64,000 nucleotides of DNA, from contig NC_134766.1 in NCBI RefSeq assembly GCF_050436995.1, forward strand, positions 2,790,001 to 2,854,000, given 5' to 3'. The first letter of the stretch is position 1. The number at the start of each line of letters is the position of its first letter. The position numbers and the translations under genes are program-made. The notes beneath the pieces were generated by a model. It ran no database searches and was not told the origin of the DNA. It saw only the letters and a program-made list of their open reading frames with translations. Below are positions 1-13,500 of this stretch, in pieces. The stretch is from Anticarsia gemmatalis. Lineage: Eukaryota > Arthropoda > Insecta > Lepidoptera > Erebidae.

Positions 1-87
1 ATCTACAATTATAAGAATTATAATTGTAGATATCCACAATTATAAGAATATCTACAATTATAAGAATTATAATTGTAGATATCCACA
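1..87. repeat. Tandem palindromic AT-rich repeat
   Basis: The 31-bp perfect palindrome ATCTACAATTATAAG...TTGTAGAT occurs at 1-31 and again at 51-81, separated by a partial unit (ATCCACAATTATAAGA). Each copy can form a hairpin with a ~3-5 nt loop. Confidence 0.8.
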
Positions 88-1303
88 TACCCTACCTACA
101 TAAACTACCTACATAACAGCCGTAAATCATGTTCAATTTGCCTATTATCCTGCTTTCTGCCCAGTACCTAAGTAATTGAATTAGTCCATACATCGTAGGT
201 GTTAACTGTTAACCGAGTAACATAACTCAACAAAGGAAATAACATATTTATTTACCTTGTCTCACTAATCCACTTGATTCAATTTACTTCGTTTACTACT
301 GAGTCAAATTGTGACTTACGGACAAAACCCGATCATATTCCATACCTATTGGGGGCTTTTTGTTAAAAAACCGCATGTGACTGTATTGTTTGTTTTTTCA
401 ATGTCACCTGACATTTACCCACGTTTTTAAACAATAAAGGATATACCTATACAAAAGTTACAGGGGTTATTACGAAGAGGTATTCATTATGATTATATTT
501 TACCAGCTCTACTAGACCGCAGCTTCGTTAGCGTTTTCCCAATCTTCTGTTGTCAACCATGCCCTCTTTACAAGGAAAAAACAGTTCCCGAAAAAATATT
601 TTTTGGCACCCGTAATCGAGCGTTACCGCCCTCTTTGGGACTACGCTACTATGCTATAATACCTAATATGGCCTTTCTCGAGATACGTGTAGGTACATTT
701 TCTTCCTAAAGCTTTTTTGTCGCGAGAATTAAAGTGGGCACTAAGCTAAAAATACATAGGCACTACAGATTTACCTTCAGTTACCTACTTAGTTTGTCAT
801 CAAGATCGGTTGATCACCAAGTCAGCAAGGTCGATGACCTAGACCTAGCCTCAAATATGAGTAAAAAAACACGTCATATCTTCTAATGCGTATTTTTTAC
901 CGTATAGAGTTCTACCAAAATATTATGATGCATCGAGAATAGCTCTAGCCAGTGACTAAGCGAAGTGAAAGATTAGATAACATTTTATTCATAGGAATGT
1001 GAGTAATACAATTTGTTAGATATTGATTGAATATAAGGAAAACACTTACGAGTATAATCCTTGATATCAATAAAAAGAGCGCATCTGATTAATTTTATAA
1101 CCTACATAATGTCACGTGAAAGTGTAGCTCTCTATAGGTGATATACAGCCATGAACAGTGTTAGTCCCATGTACCTACTTCATAGGGAGCGAGTAGATTC
1201 TTTTCAACAACTTTATTTAGGTCAATTCTTATGTAACAGTTGAAATAATAAACGCTGAAAACTAGCTTAACAGTGTTTTAAATAATACTATTTTTCCCAA
1301 CAG
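1..1303. other. Intronic sequence upstream of the first visible exon
   Basis: AT-rich, no credible exon seen. Earlier SYCP2-like exons must be before the window or too short for me to find here. It holds the palindromic repeat at 1-87. Confidence 0.5.
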
Positions 1304-1505
1304 CACTAAGCTTTCCACGTACATGAGTGGTTGCGGCCACCTGCCGTGCCAGTACAGCATCATGGAGACGCTGCTGCGCTGGCTGCTGCCGCGCCAGGAC
1401 CGCATGCTGCGCATCACGTCCGCCACCAAGTGGTTCCCGCACTCGCTGTACGCGGACAGCGTCGTCGATATCTTCCTGCATCGACCTTGGATGAACTTCT
1501 TTCAG
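1304..1505 (+). CDS. SYCP2: SYCP2-like exon: end of armadillo-like N-terminal domain
   Basis: Acceptor TTTTTCCCAACAG precedes 1304 and donor GTTTGT follows 1505. It enters with one base completing a codon and leaves at phase 0. It encodes 67 residues of predicted helical repeat with Trp and aromatic positions (RWLLP, KWFPHSLY, HRPWMNFFQ). The GC content is clearly above the flanking introns, as in the other exons. The ATG at 1323 inside it is probably not the start, because the reading frame is open back to a good acceptor and the family carries a further ~250-300 residues upstream. Confidence 0.8.
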
Positions 1506-4500
1506 GTTTGTTACATTAAAGTTAGAATTACTGTCAACTATGTTCTTCTTTGTTATAAGGTTACTGAATCTTTATCTTTAGATAGGATAGCCTTTACTAG
1601 GTTGATGACAGTGTCACTGTCTAGATTGTGAAGACTCGATAGTGACTGTTTTAGGTTCGTAGTGTGATTCAAGATCTGTCATTTCGTCTAGTTAGTACAG
1701 CTTTCTATAGTTAGAGGGCGTTGTACGTAGCAGTATCTTTATTGGACAGAGTATGGCCCAGCGCAGACAGACCGGAATAATCCTCGCGCAGTCTTGAGCA
1801 TTTTCTTTATGGCTCGCGGATGCTCGAGCATGCTCGCGACTGCTCGAGCCTGCGCGAGGAAAGCTTTCTAGGTTACCATTCTTCATTAAACAGGCCAGTT
1901 TTCGTGAAAATTCGTCAACGATCGTCGTCAATTCTTGATTATAATTGCTCTTTTGACTGAAGAAGAATAAAAATGACGTTCTCTCTCTTTAAACTCAGTA
2001 ACAACATTGAAATTTTTCGTACGATGCTCGCGCGTCCTCGAGTATGCGCGGGGATACCCGCGCATCCTCGAGGACGCGCGAGCATTTTTTGTCAGGTTCA
2101 AGCAATTATGCACTTTATTGTAATTAAATAATTGAAAGTTGATTTTCAAGTGCGTTAAAAAATCCTCTCCGCTGCGCTCCTCTTGGTCTGCGCTGACCCT
2201 AATGGTCAGGTATGGATTGGTACAATACTATCTGTCTAGGATTTCCCTTGTGTTTTTCACCTTTCAAACACAAGAACGGCACTAATTCAAGTAGGAATAA
2301 GAAAATATAACTTTTATCCCGAATTTCAACCCGATATCTCCTACCTTTCAAAATGACTCAGGAGCTCTGAATAAATGCATCTAAAGTAGGATTTTATAAT
2401 AAAACAAGTATTTTATAACTACTTTTTAATTTTGTCGAACGTTGTTTGTTACAGGATGCAAGAGATTTCTTGAACGCACATAATGAAAGGAGCGATCTCA
2501 TCACGTCTGTGGTATGCAGAAAGCTGTCTGTCGGAGACATTGTTATTATTGCTGTAAGTACACGTTTTTATTTTAAATCACACTCACATATGAACGGCAA
2601 TTTTGCGCTACTAATGGAGATTTTTAGACCACAGTCCATACTACTACTTACTTCAGGCATTCTTAACCAAAACATTTTGTGGATTCCACGCGTTGAACCA
2701 CCTACGTATATCCACTCGACGTCGGCGTGACCCTTGCTGGGGAGAACTTTAAAAAAATTGAATTATCTGTATGCAAATTATTTTCAAGTAATTTCAGTAC
2801 CTAGTTCCTTGATGTAGTGTGACGAACACTTGTGTGAAACATTCATTCTCCCAGCCTCGCAGAACTGTGAATAGAAGCATCTTATTATCTTATTATTTAT
2901 TTGGTTCCAGAATACAGAGAAAACCGACTGTTACCTAGATATAAACAGCACTACTAAGTGTATGTCAGTGTTACTGGACCCGCGCGTGTTGGACGCGTTC
3001 GGCTCCACCAACCACAAGTCGTTCGAGACCTTCGTCGTTGCCGCTGATAATACTAACACTGTCAAGTTATATAGGTAAGTGAGACATAGCAGGTTAAGTA
3101 TCTATAGGTGAGGTCTACTAATGGATGGGTGACCATTTTGCTGATTGTCTGGATGCTTCTCATATTTATGAGTAAGATAGAATAGTTGCTGTCATATTTA
3201 GGGTCCCGTAGTTATTTAGGAGTAATAAAAATAATATGTCAGGATTTTTACCACTCACGCTTGACTAGGACCCTTTCTGGATATGTGTCTTCTTCAGCCG
3301 GGTGCCTATTCTACCTAGTGGACTATAGTATTCTGTCTTTTAATAACTCTATAGGTAGTTACACTACTGAGTTTAGATGTAAACAGCACTACCAAGTGTA
3401 TGTCAGTGTTACTGGACCCTCGTGTGTTGGACGCGTTCGGCTCCACCAACCACAAGTCGTTCGAGACCTTCGTCGTTACCGCTGATAATACTAACACTGT
3501 CAAGTTGTATAGGTAAGTGGGACTTAGATGAGGTTGACTAATGGATGGATGACCGTTTCGCTGGTTGTCTGCATCTGTTGTTTATGGGTATCTTCTGTTT
3601 TGTACTAGTTTAAACTATCTTATAGAGTTACTGGCATATTTAGGGTCCCACAGCCATGGAGCAACATACATAGGATTATCAATCGTAATTAGATATAATT
3701 GAGTATTACAGGGATTTTCTTTGTCAAGTGTCTTAACGCTAAGAATCCAAAGAGAAGTATCCACCGACCATGGCCACCATGTGTAGAATATCTGCGCAAA
3801 ATGTTGCTTAACCCATTAATCGTTTTCGGACCAGTGAGCAACAGGTTATAAACGCAATAATTTTATACGCATTTTCCTTATATAATACGCAAAAAATCCG
3901 TAGCATAAATCGATGATTCGTTCCTAGATAATATTCTAAATTTAATACTAGTATCGTAGTATCACAGGTAATCGCCCCTGCCCACTTGAGTCACGCACCA
4001 TATCGGCAAAACAAATATTGATAACGAAATACTCTATATTTTATCACTTTTGTTCTGTCTGTAGTATGACTCATGAATTATGTGTTAAGGCCACCGGCCA
4101 CACACCGCCACCGGCATGTTTCCTTTAGTTTATCTAGTTTCCCAACCTTTTATGGACTAACATCCCCACTTAAAGCTCTAACACCCCCTAGGAAGTTGAT
4201 GGACTCACCTGATGCGATTCCTTCAGTGGTCAGTAGTGAATGCGATTGCTGCGCGGAGAGGTCTCAGGATCAAGCCATATGTGGACCCCAAAAGTTATTC
4301 CTTAGTTTTTCTGCCTAGAAATTCTCAGTGATTGCTCGGTCGTAGATCTCCGTGCCTTTGAGAGCACGTATACCCGTCGATTCCGTGCCTGACCTCTCAA
4401 TGGTCGTGTCGGTTTCCTGCCCACCGAGCTATGAGAGATGATGATGTTCCTGTATTATACACACACTTGGACAACCATAAACAAAGTTTTGCACCGTCAA

Positions 4501-7500
4501 CTGGTTCCAATGACATCGATCGTATCGCCGAGTATCGGCTAAGAGCTAAGAGGACATTACTTACTTACACACACATAGTAGACACTGGTGGCCGCCACTA
4601 CAATCGTCACATAGGAAAGCCGGTAACAGCGTTTTATAGCTCTAGCCAGTGGCTGTTGTACGGCGTCCCTAATAGTAATATTATATTATGGTGTACTTAC
4701 TTGGTGTACATACTACAGTGTTGCTATGTGCGTCACCATGCGAATTTTAATATCAGGTGATCCTCACACCATAGGTGATATTTTCCTATTCGTGGAATAA
4801 TAACCTGTTTGGAAATATACCCGGAAAGTAGGTAAATATGGTGACTAATTATTGGCATTTAATCTGACTGGAAGTATTAGATAATGGGACATTTTTGCCC
4901 TTATTAAATAATACGATAGTGTTACGTACGGTGTATTTCTGTTAAAATTTACCTTGTGGTTTGGGATTTGGTTGTATTGTGCGTCAATTTTTTTATGTTT
5001 TTGTACATTAGTCATTAGTGTGGATTACCTTTACCACTGCGTCAATGAATAAGTCGAATTTCGATTATCTAGGTATATTCTTCGATTATGACTTTAAATT
5101 TTATAAGCATGTTACTCAACTTTAAATGAATGAAGCAAAGGAAGTTTGTACCGTACCAAGTTTATGTTCTCTGGTCTTTGACTACTCTTCTAAGAAGAAA
5201 GCGTGATTTTCCGTCTGTATGTGTATGAAGGTCGCCATTTTTTTAAGTATATCTTAATTCCCATAGAAACAGTACATTCAAGGTTAACTGTTGTTCCAAT
5301 TGACACTAAAAAGTGTGAAATACTTACAGCAGCAGTATTGCCGCACCTAAATCATCTTTGAATGCGATATCTGAACACGGAATCGACAAACAACACGATC
5401 TCACTTGTATGACGCACGGCAGTGGTTAAGTACTTATAAATAAGTGTTTGTATTGATATCTATCACCTGTAAGATGCACCTTGATAGATAGACTTACCGC
5501 TTCTCGTGATATTAATAAGATAGTTTTCTTACAATGATGACTTGCGTAGGGACGCAAGTCATCATTATAAGAAAACTAAACTTATAAGAAAATCTTGGTG
5601 AAACTGACAATAGCACGCTATAGGGATAGCGTGTTATTGTCAGTTTCACCAAGATTTTTTAAAGTCTCGGACATTTTTAAACTAACGCTAAAAGTAGGTG
5701 AAATGAAGGTAGGTATGACTGCCTCTGTGGCGCGGTCGGTAGTGTATGCGACTGCCGGGCCAAAAAGTATTTTCTGTTAAAAAAATAACTCTCAGAGATT
5801 TCCCGGACTTAGACCTCCAGAGATCACGTAAAGCCGTCTTTCCTACGCCCGACCTCTCATTAATCGTGTCGGGAACTCGGGACAGGCAATGAGATGTTTC
5901 AGTCTGTAATAATTACAATTTAAACATTATCTAAGAAATTAATTATTTAGCCTGAGTATTTTAGATAAACCTCTTACGAGTGCAAGTTTAATAATTTTAC
6001 GTTAACCCAGTCAGCTACCCAATTATAGATAACCATGGAATTCCATAGAAACCATAAATAAGTTATCACCCTGACGATCTAGTTGTCTTTATTTTTGCAC
6101 TATAAAAGGTGGTCACCCCAATGATAGTCGATCATGCACAAATTCACAGAATCACACTCTTCTTAAACAGCTGATGATGGTACGATATTCTATCTTATCT
6201 TCTGATTCCACTAAAATAATTGATGATACCGCAAAAAACACTCGTTTATTCGTTTTGAAGGTTAGATATTAGAGCATTATCTGTCTGATTTAGGTCATAT
6301 CGCAACACGTGGAAATTAGTTTTGAAAACAAGCAATTACTCATCATATAAGAAACAGAATAATTTAGATGTATTTCATTACCCTATTACGTGTTTTTGTG
6401 TAATGCTCCGTATACTCACTCACAGTTTTACTCAATCAAACCGTGAGTTTACTAAGAAATATTCCTTGGTCGAATAAATTACGACGAGCATCTTCAGGTT
6501 GTGGGTTTTGCGGTTCACACGTGGACTTTAATAACTGTTCCAGTTATCTATCTACTCTATCGCGCGATATATTATGGGAGGAAGGATAAGAAATATTGTA
6601 GAAACTTATATTTAACTAAAAGCGTCATTGTAGCCTCCTCAAGTCCTTATATTTCGCCTCCAACAAGGATCAAATATTTGTGTTATATAAACAATCAACA
6701 AATGTTTACATGTATTTTAGATGACTTATGCCCGGTTTCTGAGACACATTTGACGGTAGCTTATCTATTCAGACTGTCATGTTCATATGAGCTGAAACGC
6801 TTTGAGTAGATAAACTACCACTTAATGTACCTTAGAAACCAGGTTCTAATGTCTTAGGTAACATCAGTTATGATAAGTATAACACTTTCGTTCGTAACTA
6901 CTTACTTTTCTATTTCGTAGCTCCACTGTAGCACATCGTAGCAGACGCGTAGCGGATGAAAATGTAGCACTTTCTATTTGTCTAGCTACGTCCCATAACG
7001 TACTGTGTAGCACTTTGTAGCTACGCTTATGGTAAAATTTTCTTTACAGAGAATCCCAAGTCCTTAGTCTCTCAATAGAGACAGTTACTCCCCCTGCTGT
7101 ATTACCTTCCTGCATCAAGCTGGGTGAAGATATGAGTTGTGAAGTCAATGTTGTGTTGTCTTCTCACTGTGATCTGAAGAGACTGGATAACTCCTTGACC
7201 AAGGTCTTCGGGGAAAAGTATCAGGTATGTGATAATACATATGTACCGAGTATATTTTATTAGATTTACCCTCTTATTCATAAACACACTATAAACCTAT
7301 TTTAGTAGTTTTTAACTTTTTCATTTCGCTAAGGAGTAAAAGAAACAAAACTCCTTATAAGCCTTATGAATAAGAGGGTAAGACTATGTCCACATGAAGA
7401 TTCGGTTAAAAATTATTACCTACTTATACTGTGTGTTGATCCAATTGCCACATCAAAATCCGTGCACTAATTTATTGTATCTGGGTGTGTGTGTGTGCGT

Positions 7501-10500
7501 GTTAAATTTTATTAAAATCGAATTATTGGTGTTTGCGTAAACGAGTGACTCCAACCATACACACATTAATCCTTACAAACTTTCGTGTTTATAATATTAG
7601 CTACTTTTACCCAAAACTGCTGAATAGATCTGGATTAAATTTGGCATACACATAGTTTACGACCTAGTAACATAACACATAACGATACTTATATAACCCT
7701 GAGAAATTATTCGACGCGGCCACGGTCGCGAACAGAATGTAGGTAGTAGGTATATATCTTTTATTAGCCATCTTCATATCAAGGACCTTATATTACATAC
7801 TTACACGTTTGGAATGTAATTTAGCGGCACCACTTATGGAAATATACGAGAACATTAAGCCTAGCTATGATTTATATCATGTCATTGTTATAAAGATATT
7901 AATTACTAGTAGATGCCTACTACTATACGTTTTACTCGTTTATTACTAACAGCAGATTCATAAGGCTTGAGTTTCACTTCTCACTGATAAGTGGCGGATA
8001 GCTTCTCTTATAATATGACAGTACCAATGAGTAAAAAAAACTGACCGTTTTTTATGTTATACCTTTCTTCTTATACGTATATAAAATTTCTATGTCACAA
8101 TGTTAGTTACCGTACTCCTCCGAAACGGCTTGACCGATTCTCATTAAATTTTGTGATAATATTGAGTAGCTCTGAGAATCGGTTTACATCTATTTTTTAT
8201 ACCCCTATGTGACACTATGTTTTTTCTTCTTTCTATGGCAAAACAACGTTTGCCGAGTCAGCTAGTAAATATATAAATTTGATATTGTCTTTATCACTTG
8301 TTCTCTAAAATTATCACTTTAAGCGCCAGTCTATTCGTAGGTACTTCTATTTAGTGATCTAATCAATACTACCTAACTACATACTTGATAATATCTTTAC
8401 CTATCTTAATTACTTAATAGGAAAGACTGATAAATACAATTTCATTTTAAATTATTAATAATAAGAACCTACGTTCAGAAGTGTTTGCTAATTATTAAGT
8501 ACAATCTTCAGTTTCATATCATAATTACAAGTAATACCGAAGTTTGTACTAACACCCTCTTATACCAACAATTGAAAATATTCATTATTATGTTATTATT
8601 ACGAAACTCTAATTATAGTACGAATAAGCCCCGGTTTCACGACTTATTGAATAAGTAAGCGGGTTCAGTGATTCTTAACCCTTTACAGTCCGGGACCTTT
8701 AGTAAAACTAACTCATTATACCGATAAGGTATATACTATGAAACCCGCTTTAGTCCTCGGTTTAATAAGTACATAGAAAATGTATCAAAATCTCGCCTTT
8801 CTCCTATATGGGAAGGCAAAAAAACTTTTAAATAAGTATCGGTTAACTTATCATGTACATGTAGGTACATATTTGACAGTTGTTTTCATACATTTGCTGT
8901 CACTTTATCTATGGAATAGGTTGTCAAAGACTTATTCATATCCCTCGGTCCTGTATAACAAGATGTATGGATGTCAATTAAGCAAAAGATCTTTGAAGAA
9001 ATCGTAACAAATGGCTTTCTTTGGTGTCTACCTATCCCTGTAGGAAACTGGCGTGATTTTTTTAATGGATTTAAAGATTTAAACGCTTGGAACTTGTACA
9101 AATCCATACTAATATAACTCTGTCTGTCTGTCTGCTACTCAATCACGCCTAAACTACTGAACCGATTTGCATGAAATTTGGTATGGAGGTATTTTGATAC
9201 CCTAGAAAGGACATGGGCTATAATTATATCATCACGCTACGACCAAAAGGAGCAGAGTACCAGTAATGAATGTTACAAAAACAAAAAAAAAACGAAAAAA
9301 ACGGGGAAAAATTTCACCCATTCTCTTTTATTGGACGCAAGCGAGTTGTGCGGGTCAGCTAGTAATATTATAACGCAACGGGTCTTAATCGTGATTGTTA
9401 ATTAAAAGTTACGATACTTTATTTGACTTTATCCGACGTTTCGACCGAGTTGCATTACGATACTTATAATAGACTCTCATAAGTGAAATTGACCCTTATA
9501 CATAGATAGGGGAAACATCATTACTTATGTTATTGACAATACGACAATGTAACCCCATTTTAAAACATGTTTAAACGATCTTTTTAGCTATTGTTGGACC
9601 TTGACAAAGAGGTGATATTGTCGCCTAAAGAACCGGAACATACCACTAATAATGCTCAATCGGTAAGTGAATTAATATCTGGATACTTTATTTAGTTTAA
9701 TTGACCAAAGTAAAAATTGCTCTAAAAATAATGTTGATATTTCATGAATTATAATTTTGTCAAGAATAAGCTAAATCTTACATACTTAGCTGTACTTTGT
9801 ATTGATTAAGAAAATTTTGAAAGATAGAATTGTGCACAAATAAAAAATATATAAATAGCCATTTTATTGTAATACTTTACAAAATATTTGCTTCTTTAAA
9901 GTTATACTCAATACATTGTTTTATTCATTTTCAAATTTTAAGAAAAAATCGTTGTTACGTATGACCGTATGACGTAATAATAACGACAGCTAACCGTCCC
10001 CATCGGTCAGCAACCCTACAATGTATTCTCAAAATGGACGCGATAAATTATCTCAACGTCCCGAGTATTCCCCTATTCCCGAGTCCCGTCTGCCATATCA
10101 ATGTGTGCTACGCTTGCTACGTATCTCTACGAGATGCTACGACGGTGTGTGTGTAATTTTTTATACGATTCCTGTACAAAGCACAGGTATTGATGATTTA
10201 TGCCTGTTACGTCAAATGTGAGAATGAAATATGGCCGATGACAAAATAATTTATGATCTTAATAATTATAAAAAAATATTGTGCTAATAATTTTGCAGAA
10301 AATATTTGAATTTTATAAAATAAGGAATAGACAATATTGTCTACGCTCATGAATATTTAGTCTGTTGCAATATGCAACTTATTTGTTTTGCTAGCAATAT
10401 TTTTTTATATTTCTACTTTATAGGGTAGTAATATATTTCTTTGATATTAGTTCTAAATTTATAATTTATAGGAAGATATCGAGAGGTTTTCTCATCCAGT

Positions 10501-13500
10501 GGAAGTGAGACGACGGAAACATTCAGGTAATTTGTTTAAACAATTATTGTTTGTGGTATATTTTTGTTGTTAACTAACTGCGCAGAAAACCATAAATCAC
10601 GGTGATGGATGCTGGGACACACTTAATGGATTATTGATTTTATCTCAACGCTATCATGGAAGGTACGTTTCTATCTTATTTGACTTTAAAATTGGTTTTA
10701 AAATACTTATTGATATTAAATTGTTTCAAAGTTTATTAACAGTGGTTTGATGATGTTTTGAGGTAATATCAGAATAATTTGTTATGGTGTGAACGGTGGG
10801 TAAGTACCTACTTTAAAAGCTGGCGTCTATTTTTCTTGTTTCTCACCAAACATTATTGTTATGAATATTTCATTTTATTTTGTTTCTAATATTTTGCTGA
10901 AAAAAATGTAGTGAAAATAGTGATGTGTTTTAAATTATCGTACCTTTTAAAAGTTAGTATGTTGGGATTATTTTGTTTGATTATAAATTATCTTTTCGTT
11001 AATCTTTCATAGTTAAGATTAGTATTATGATTCCTAAGCCTTGCGATACGGTTAACTAATGCACAAGCTTAAAGAACCATAGATAATTTACAATCTCTGC
11101 TTATACCTATTAAAAGTAGAAGTACATGTTTCTTAACAAAGTGATTTACCTACATATATTAGTGGCTATCTGTCGATTAGTTTATCCCTAAATAGCAATA
11201 TAGTATGAAGATGGATAAATAAAATTTATTCATAACTTTTAAACTCTCGCATTGCATGTTTAATGTATAATAGAATACGGGAATTAACGCGAACACGCAT
11301 TTTACCTTAAAATGCCTAACGTTTCGGCGCAGATTGCACTCGCCGTGGTAGCAGGCATAAAATTTATTGTCTGGAAGTAAATGGAAACTTATGGAGAGGA
11401 TAATAGATAATATAGCTGATTTATAAAAATATTAGGTGCGTAGTATACTCGTAACCGGCGGTCCTGTATGACAAGATGTATAAAAGAAAATGAAGCAAGA
11501 GAAGTTTGTGAGGATCGTAGAAAGTTCCTGACCGGGAAGACGTGTCTTTATGTATGCATTAGCGAATGTACACGTATTATTTATGTGTATTTCAGGGTAT
11601 ATGGTAAGGCACCGGCAGCCTGCGTCGTGCCAGTCGCCGTCAACGGCCTCGACCAGTTCTTTGGCACAGGTATGTTTGTAATTAAATACTTAACTGTGTA
11701 GTTTACTAGAGAGTAATAAGTAAGCTCGCGTTTTAGAAATAAATAAACTCACTTTACTTACTGCTAGGATTCTCAACTTGTTAGAAAAATATATCGTATA
11801 TTTGGTTTCAATTAAGAGGAATAAAGAGTGCGGTTTATGAAAAAGAGATTCGACTATTCATATTATAAAAATATTTTGACTGGCATTTATAAAGTTAATG
11901 TTAAAAATAGTGTTCTCGATTAGTGTTATAGATCATAGCGTACGCTTGCGCAAATTACTACAAAATATTCGGTACGGTTGCCAATTCTACTAACGGCTTC
12001 CGTTATCCCGGTCGTAGCGTGATGTCAGTTACTTACTACTTACATAAAACCTTCGTAGTTCTAGTTTTCTAAATTCGTCAGTTAGCAGCAGTTAAAATGT
12101 TAACGTTTAATTCATAAGTATTGGATAATAATAAAATCAACATAATTTTTTATGTTAAATGGCGATAAAATCAGCCTGAAATACCTACATTGTTTCAAAT
12201 CGATGTAAGCATGTTAATTATTTCTATGAAACGTTATCACCAATTAATATTATGTAATAACCAGTCATACTGTTTAAATCGTTTTACTGAAAACATATGA
12301 ATCGACGATTAAAATAACAGATAAAACAAGTAGTCTACGATAAATTACTTAGTACTTTAGTCTCCACGGACGTTTGAGTGGTTATACAGCTTGAATTTTC
12401 AGTACTTATACATGTCTTAAAACTTAATTTTATTATAATTCTATTTATATTTCCCTGTCTTTTGTAGCTCCACGAGAAGCTAGCAGCTTTACCTCGATAT
12501 AAATTCGATAAAGAGCCACAAAGCGTTTGCGCTCTCCCCGAACTGTCCATAGTTAGCGAAGGGAGCGAAACTGAAGAGCGTACTGCCTTCACACTCAATT
12601 ATAAACCTTACGGCGTTTGTTATAACACCAAGAATGCACTAGACACGAACAGGCGATCACAAAGCGACAATGAGATACCAAGAAATAGTATAAGTACTTC
12701 TAAAGGCAGACGTCTATCTCCTATAGTTCACGAAGACGCTCCTAGCTGTCTCCTAGTAGCTACTATAGGCTCAGATGACGCGGTCATCAACGAAACAGTA
12801 GAACGATTGTCCAAATCCAAAGATTATAATCCAGATAATATCGTAGACTTGCTGGTACAAGAAGCGTTGAACGCCAAACAGGATAGGGACAAAGATAGCG
12901 GCATAAATACTGGAGAGAAGAAATCTCTAGATGTGATTGAGAATTGTGATGCAATTGAAAATACGCCAGATGATAAAATTACTAAAATATCTAAGAGACC
13001 CAAAGTAGTGTCTTCGACGTCCGATGAATCGAATACAGAAGCGTTCAGCGATACTCCCAATGTATACGTAACTACTCGCAAACGAACGAAAGCTAAAGTA
13101 GATACAGCAAAGACGCAGTCTTTCGATGTCGATGTAGTTGAAAAGTTTTTCTCTCAACATTTCACTGAGAACGACGCAGGGGCTATTATCATAAGTCCCA
13201 CGCTCGCGAAGAAAATAAACGAGACTTCTTCCGACTCCAGCGATCATTTAGAGAACTTATTTCTGGTGGACGATAATTTACGCCATCTTGAATCTAATGA
13301 TTTAGACAATATTGAAATAATTGAATGTCTTAATAATATGATTGATCGGGTTTGTTATGACTTCGACATATGCAAGTATTTCAACGAGACGGAACCTAGT
13401 CATGCTGTTGTCAGTAATCCGTCTGATTCTGATGACAATCTTCCATTGAAACATATCAAAGATAAGGCCACAAGAGCTTGTAGTACTAACAAAGAAACAG

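Noticed and set aside
1..87. A CRISPR-like array
   Set aside because: Only two palindromic units plus a partial one, in a eukaryotic intron, with no unique spacers or cas genes.
7739..7760. A let-7-like seed (GTAGGTAGTAGGTATATATC)
   Set aside because: Only partly similar to let-7, and no precursor hairpin can be drawn around it.
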